Part shown: positions 52,001-52,995 of the stretch, in pieces
How positions within the stretch are numbered: the first letter of the stretch is position 1
How the letters are laid out: the number at the start of each line of letters is the position of its first letter
From: Bacteroidia bacterium
Lineage (GTDB): Bacteria > Bacteroidota > Bacteroidia > Chitinophagales > Saprospiraceae
Direction of reading: 5' to 3'
NCBI GenBank assembly: GCA_030430845.1
Contig: JAUIKE010000041.1
Coordinates: 1-52,995, forward strand
DNA length: 52,995 nt
Position numbers and translations under genes: made by a program
The notes under the pieces: generated by a model
Database searches by the model: none
The model's input: the letters and a program-made list of their open reading frames with translations, nothing else
What the model was told of the DNA's origin: nothing

Positions 52001-52597
52001 AATTGTCCCTGCCCAAGTGCTGTAAGTAAAACCATCACAGTAGTTGACACATGTCAGCCTTTGCCTTTGCTGGAACAAACGTTAAGCGGCAACTGGGCAA
52101 AAGGCCCTGCTGCGTCCCTGAACTGGTGGGTCTCCGGGCATTTTGAAATGGCCACACTCCAAAAGTACCTCAATGGGCATTGGATGGATTTAGAAACGGT
52201 AGCAAATGAAAATCTGCCCATTTACACTTTCCTGGACCCAGAGGCTCAGTATGAGTTTGCCAACTTATACCGAATGAAAACTTATGATGGAGCTTCAAAC
52301 CACTACAGCAATGTAGTGGAACTTCGCCTGGACCTGGCAGAAAGAGAACTCGTAATTTACCCCAATCCCGTCACTGAAGGCATAGTAAATCTGAAAGTGG
52401 TATTGCCCCACACTACCCAAATCAGAGCAGATTTATATAATATCCATGGGCAGCTAATACGCCCTTTATTATCAGATCGAATGGAAGGGGTCAAGACTTA
52501 TTCTTTTACAACCCATGATTTGACATCAGGGATGTATTTCGTTCATATCTGGATTGATGGAGGGGTGGTGGTGCGGAAGTTGGAGGTTGTTTGGTGA
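43064..52597 (+). CDS. Giant T9SS surface protein with two repeat families
   Basis: The protein is 3177 aa. A signal peptide ends near GIQAQPAND (about residue 42). Pre-peptidase-like beta domains come first. Then two alternating modules, A (FGLF...DCRTT...DRAMYRLI...LTVGGGNW) and B (ATPTRFDC.NPDT.LGYAPC...YREFYLS...RHR.F.GR), fill about residues 490-1540. Further beta domains lead to a PKD domain (WNFGDPPFTS, about 2215-2290) and a PKD-like piece. Fourteen 22-aa units (NFYVGGPYDGADRRDSANCE type) span residues 2377-2685. An Ig-like region, a PKD domain (WDFGDNSPPAFGG) and the T9SS tail (YPNPVTEGIVNLKV...GMYFVHIWIDGG) end it. No catalytic motif is seen; it is probably an adhesin or surface-layer protein. 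Confidence 0.92.
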   Translation: MGFPSWHRHIISFGQQLKAGKACFLFVSFLWVMVGIQAQPANDNCGDATLISIPANGFAYDSVFSDTVSLLGATTEFGEHFEAGQPNSKSVWFKFSLPTTRQVRILLDQTSNMTPPSAGWTLYSTDNCVPGAGEVVTPYIFNIEGFTHKCLRAGDYLLQVGAVSGANGDIFFNMTLGPSTAQEIPYDYAAAPYDFGVISSPIPHAVAYEVGCQSVFDGELRCPDSTFTKSSWHIFQTDNDVDYIRLELEEDPFNINDPSTRQFGYVLYEGDAQNDSTGLPVIGGCDTLNQSLSGQYASVIYPCLLKPNTTYSIQLLYPTDYFGRITTRLYEQGIGQTQGADPGNLPASHMAGPLSIGTSFVVNDTFSCDALIANYGCGNLAADTIYQSGIPYDLGWWVTFTLNGYETVDMSLLANGQPNPMMFLYQGDITNSCNLVRIDSFFTFRKQSCLPPGTYSILVRGSIHLPAWPANTTSLGKPARLTVTIDPIGQNAFGLFTSSQIEQINSLNPLSSGVVNTSSLNYLDCRTTVLPQANLCNPGNDRAMYRLIHINRPGMLTIGGGNWQHLQYQLFQGNAAQAPVNNGLLGGLSDIAGCQSTYNSFLACLDSGIYTLVTYGNSADVNRADQPWVRFDTLTNQFGLFSSVEVDQVNSLNPLVSGVPDTTTYNRLDCRTTVIPRADSCSGVHDRAMYRLIQIGQDGILTVGGGNYQHLQYQLFRGNAAQAPIVNGMLENLADQACCQNTQSPFKVCVSPGVYTLVTLGNANDLNRGDQPWVRFDAFPPTSFTDTLSVENMDTLSLSGTNPILATATRFDCYDNPDTLLGYAPCFGATKQIYREFYLSAPSALKFEDLSQAFQNNSGFIRHRLFKGRFNQGGLESLIQDCFTNFTLQVCDTLSAGWYTVVTYGGEGGSFNSPTYCGGLGGVIGNETSFRITILTAASTNQFGLFTPTHIDSINNLLPLAPGQSYASTANYFDCQTTLLPASVACSNSNDRAMYRLIRIYVDGILTVGGGNWQNLSYQLYEGNAAASNISAGKLTDLTDLACCQSTYNRFKVCVSPGYYTLVTFGNASDLNRGDQPWVRFDLISPTLFTDSLNPEVLAPLSYSGTTCVTATSTRFDCQNNPDTILGYAPCLGSTKQIYREFYLSDPSSIAFTNHNIPFQNNDGNVRHRIFSGRISQGNLTGLVRDCFTSFSMSTCDFYPAGWYTVVTYDGGGTYSNPAYCNNIGKAIGDETGFSICLLSSGGANQFGLFQPTDVDSINNLNPLVPGTAYRSTLNPFDCRQTFLPEADSCNSGNDRAMYRLISVGQDGILTVWGGNWYHFQYQLFRGNAQTATLNGNLLSALDLVDQVCCQSTYYPFKVCVSPGIYTLVSYGNSGDVNRTDRPWVQLDTFPPTAFTNPLFPENLDTLSLSQTVIVATPTRFDCNNNPDTLLGYAPCSGTTKMVYREFYLSDPSSLDFDDLGSPFVNNNHWVRHRIFQGRVSTNSLSSLIRDCFVNFDMGTCELYQPGWYTVVSYGGRTHLCGMQGTEIGDVTSFRIELNPTYPQPQFNTFAKAEQVNSGLGISWRPQPAQGHTASTPKQDTTYILGTEYFGCFDDLPFPTGITPCDTSYNRISYRVFQLDKASMVFMSGFNPYPYGYNTRLYQGDITQNTAPYSVIHDCFGDKMRMCLDPGVYTLVTFAKDMHIGYSLTPRIYLDSLGVSKYNDAAHAYDFGNVPLDGVQYLAAPGSSPDALGRPGSNDFIFCSTDAQPTDPSDVCYIGNTSLPYGGNHPLSPRQNLWYTLETTGPGNLEISVYPLTPGKTTRLPFAVYLVSNNTYPLTDSTSADLTLIARSSNNCSYHAQSVTIFRDPCAVSTSDRYVVLVDRHAYNTTDPYLPNMQVQVGARFSALPPSVVQYDHYSQANVINGNPTTSCSAPYQLGPLSVGTYTGCEGNLTCATKDATDQNACGLKTIWYKFEVAGSGRLRLNYTRTDNGQTGYHANDIQLYREIVPFDSTSAGLQRIPLISTGQLSGNPSLPGSFSWGQTCYSSGVYYVMITGCNFPSATVYPRIWLEEFPGDYCQDSIQVNIPSPGIFLDTAVVDCWTIGDGPGENSVSSMGCLGDPIGLKSGWFHIAISDTQKMDLNIELFENTSASGLNVRYRIGNGSCQGMNFENCVDDIRRILNLKCRQDSGIWIQVTLPANDTGKVILKVEAVPSPDQNCQPPGYGPRARFDFGHACAGEVVNFINNSTLGANYNFKWNFGDPPFTSTLFAPTHVYPQSGTYTVILYMYEGAQLVDSNSRQIFIYPIPNIGIVAPSQVYAGDVVSISQNSTNTIASATYYWTICRDSSGYNLCKAFSGGSIPPQVFNKPGIYEVCLTVANGACARTLCDSIAVKFRNFYVGGPYDGADKRDSIGCQSFNFYVGGPYDGADKRDSIPCQSFNFFVGGPYDGVDRKDSIPCQSFNFFVGGPYDGADRKDSIPCQTFNFYVGGPYDGVDRKDCAFCQAFNFYVGGPYDGADENMDLQACMDTMQSIWSGGSYDGFGHFLKEVNCNVYSIWNGGPYDGAAMGEENSDCPRFNFYVGGPHDGADRKDSMDCQTFNFYVGGPYDGVDRRDSASCEQFNFFVGGPYDGADRRDSANCEQFNFYVGGPYDGADRRDSANCEQFNFFVGGPYDGVDRRDSSICDKYNFYVGGPYDGADRDGSGMISAPWITICEGDPAVFTTSSPTNWYAQPTGGTPFLTNVSTHIISKLIDPIFIYVDDVCGGVERVPIVAHVIDTLDLSFEDTVNCVGIPGYFSATSLTPGPSIATIGTELTSFAASGTSPNLRQLSFSSGSGLSFSNLHDGSAAANAWTYANTGPSTVWVQWNYFQAMSVDRIDFWESGNDPSKYPQLARLYFANSQGWNLVKVFSKDELSSSQFSSGLICESAGNYSQRWKLELDMDAASSPVWSEFQVYANQLSSNGNVQWDFGDNSPPAFGGSVGHSYQAPGTYTVTMSAFSNCPCPSAVSKTITVVDTCQPLPLLEQTLSGNWAKGPAASLNWWVSGHFEMATLQKYLNGHWMDLETVANENLPIYTFLDPEAQYEFANLYRMKTYDGASNHYSNVVELRLDLAERELVIYPNPVTEGIVNLKVVLPHTTQIRADLYNIHGQLIRPLLSDRMEGVKTYSFTTHDLTSGMYFVHIWIDGGVVVRKLEVVW
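44539..47680 (+). repeat. Alternating A/B modules inside the giant gene
   Basis: A modules start near 44539, 44970, 45886 and 46795; B modules near 45400, 46315 and 47230. From the second A on, A+B super-repeats recur every ~910 bp (303 aa). Each module has conserved Cys (DCRTT, CCQ, DCF) suggesting disulfides. Confidence 0.8.
50192..51118 (+). repeat. Fourteen 66-bp repeats coding GGPYDG units
   Basis: Each 22-residue unit has the form NF(Y/F)VGGPYDG(A/V)D(R/K)(R/K)DS..C; units 6-8 are longer and diverged (IWSGGSYDG, IWNGGPYDG). The third bases vary freely between units while the amino acids hold, so the repeats are kept by selection on the protein. One Cys per unit and the Asp-rich turn suggest metal binding or disulfide stacking. 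Confidence 0.85.
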
Positions 52598-52888
52598 TGG
52601 GGAATGATGGATCACATAATGGGAAATAGGTGTCGTATATTTGGGTGTAGCTGCACAAAAGGATAAAATCTTTCACTTTTAATGGTACCAGGATCATTTG
52701 CTCATAAAGTTATCCTACCTCACACCCCAAGCTCCTATTCCTAAATTCGATGCCAAGGGGTAGATTTTTTTCTGGGGTGTTTACGATGCCAGGCACCAAA
52801 AGTGACGAGTTCTTCATTAACAGCCTTTATGGGAAAGATATTAGGTTTGAATCCCTTAGGCAGCCATTCGGGTGTAGGACAATTTTCC
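52598..52888. other. Non-coding flank of the transposase remnant
   Basis: I see no convincing gene. The 67-codon open frame at 52750-52953 overlaps the transposase end on the other strand and has no family pattern. This stretch probably includes the downstream end of an insertion sequence. Confidence 0.45.
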
Positions 52889-52995
52889 TCAAGCACATTT
52901 TTTTATCAGATTCTGGACATTGTCCCATTGTTGATTTTTGTGTGCAACCCTGAGATTGACAATTTGCTGTGCGCCTGGTTTTGTCCATCGTTGTC
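52889..52995 (-). CDS. C-terminal end of a probable transposase (partial)
   Basis: The last 34 codons of a leftward gene run off the right edge (reading from 52993 to the TGA at 52889-52891). RWTKPGAQQIVNLRVAHKNQ followed by QWDNVQNL resembles the C-terminal end of several transposases whose last block reads GAQ..LNLR......W. The family cannot be named from this much; an ISKra4- or ISLre2-like element is a guess. Confidence 0.5.
   Translation of the reverse strand, partial: QRWTKPGAQQIVNLRVAHKNQQWDNVQNLIKKCA

Overview
The window looks like part of a plasmid or other secondary replicon from a member of the Bacteroidota. The evidence is three type IX secretion (T9SS) C-terminal sorting domains, many exported proteins with Sec signals, weak or absent Shine-Dalgarno motifs, CHAT and sulfatase-modifying-fold proteins, and MORN-variant repeats. 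A Saprospiria-like host (Lewinella/Haliscomenobacter type) is my best guess from gene style only.

Layout. (a) 0.5-4.1 kb: a leftward block of four uncharacterised genes, including a winged-helix-like protein and a membrane/coiled-coil/HTH protein. (b) 4.4-5.6 kb: three small XRE-type regulators arranged like a phage switch, with a duplicated operator. (c) 5.8-10.0 kb: a maintenance region with ParA, a ribbon-helix-helix partner, an orphan HigA-type antitoxin and a KilA-N protein. A TAACGTTA palindrome recurs through nearly every gap here and may be the centromere or operator. (d) 10.0-10.7 kb: a small transposon-like palindromic element with 8-bp target duplication, holding a second nested element, followed by a decayed partial copy of the KilA-N gene. 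(e) 10.8-12.8 kb: a Rep_3-type initiator and an iteron origin. (f) 13.1-17.6 kb: a lipoprotein, a MORN-repeat protein and another exported protein.

(g) 17.7-29.8 kb: a defence island read rightward. It starts with a YhcG/DUF1016 nuclease, HsdM and HsdS. Then come three tandem palindromic repeats, a DUF559 nuclease gene and a fourth repeat, followed by HsdR. A tightly packed cassette follows: an unknown 162-aa protein, two radical SAM enzymes, a family 2 glycosyltransferase, and a protein that looks like an EVE/PUA-like reader joined to an Mrr-type nuclease. This last cassette is the best candidate for an undescribed system. (h) 29.8-31.5 kb: a small exported protein and an AlbA_2/HATPase (Schlafen-like) protein.

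(i) 31.5-52.6 kb: cell-surface genes. These are an exported TPR-CHAT protein, a T9SS cargo protein, a subtilase with a T9SS tail, three tandem non-catalytic sulfatase-modifying-fold (C-type-lectin-like) paralogues with divergent C-terminal loops, and a 3177-aa T9SS protein with two repeat families. The right edge holds the last 34 codons of a probable transposase on the minus strand. I saw no tRNA, rRNA, CRISPR array or reverse transcriptase.
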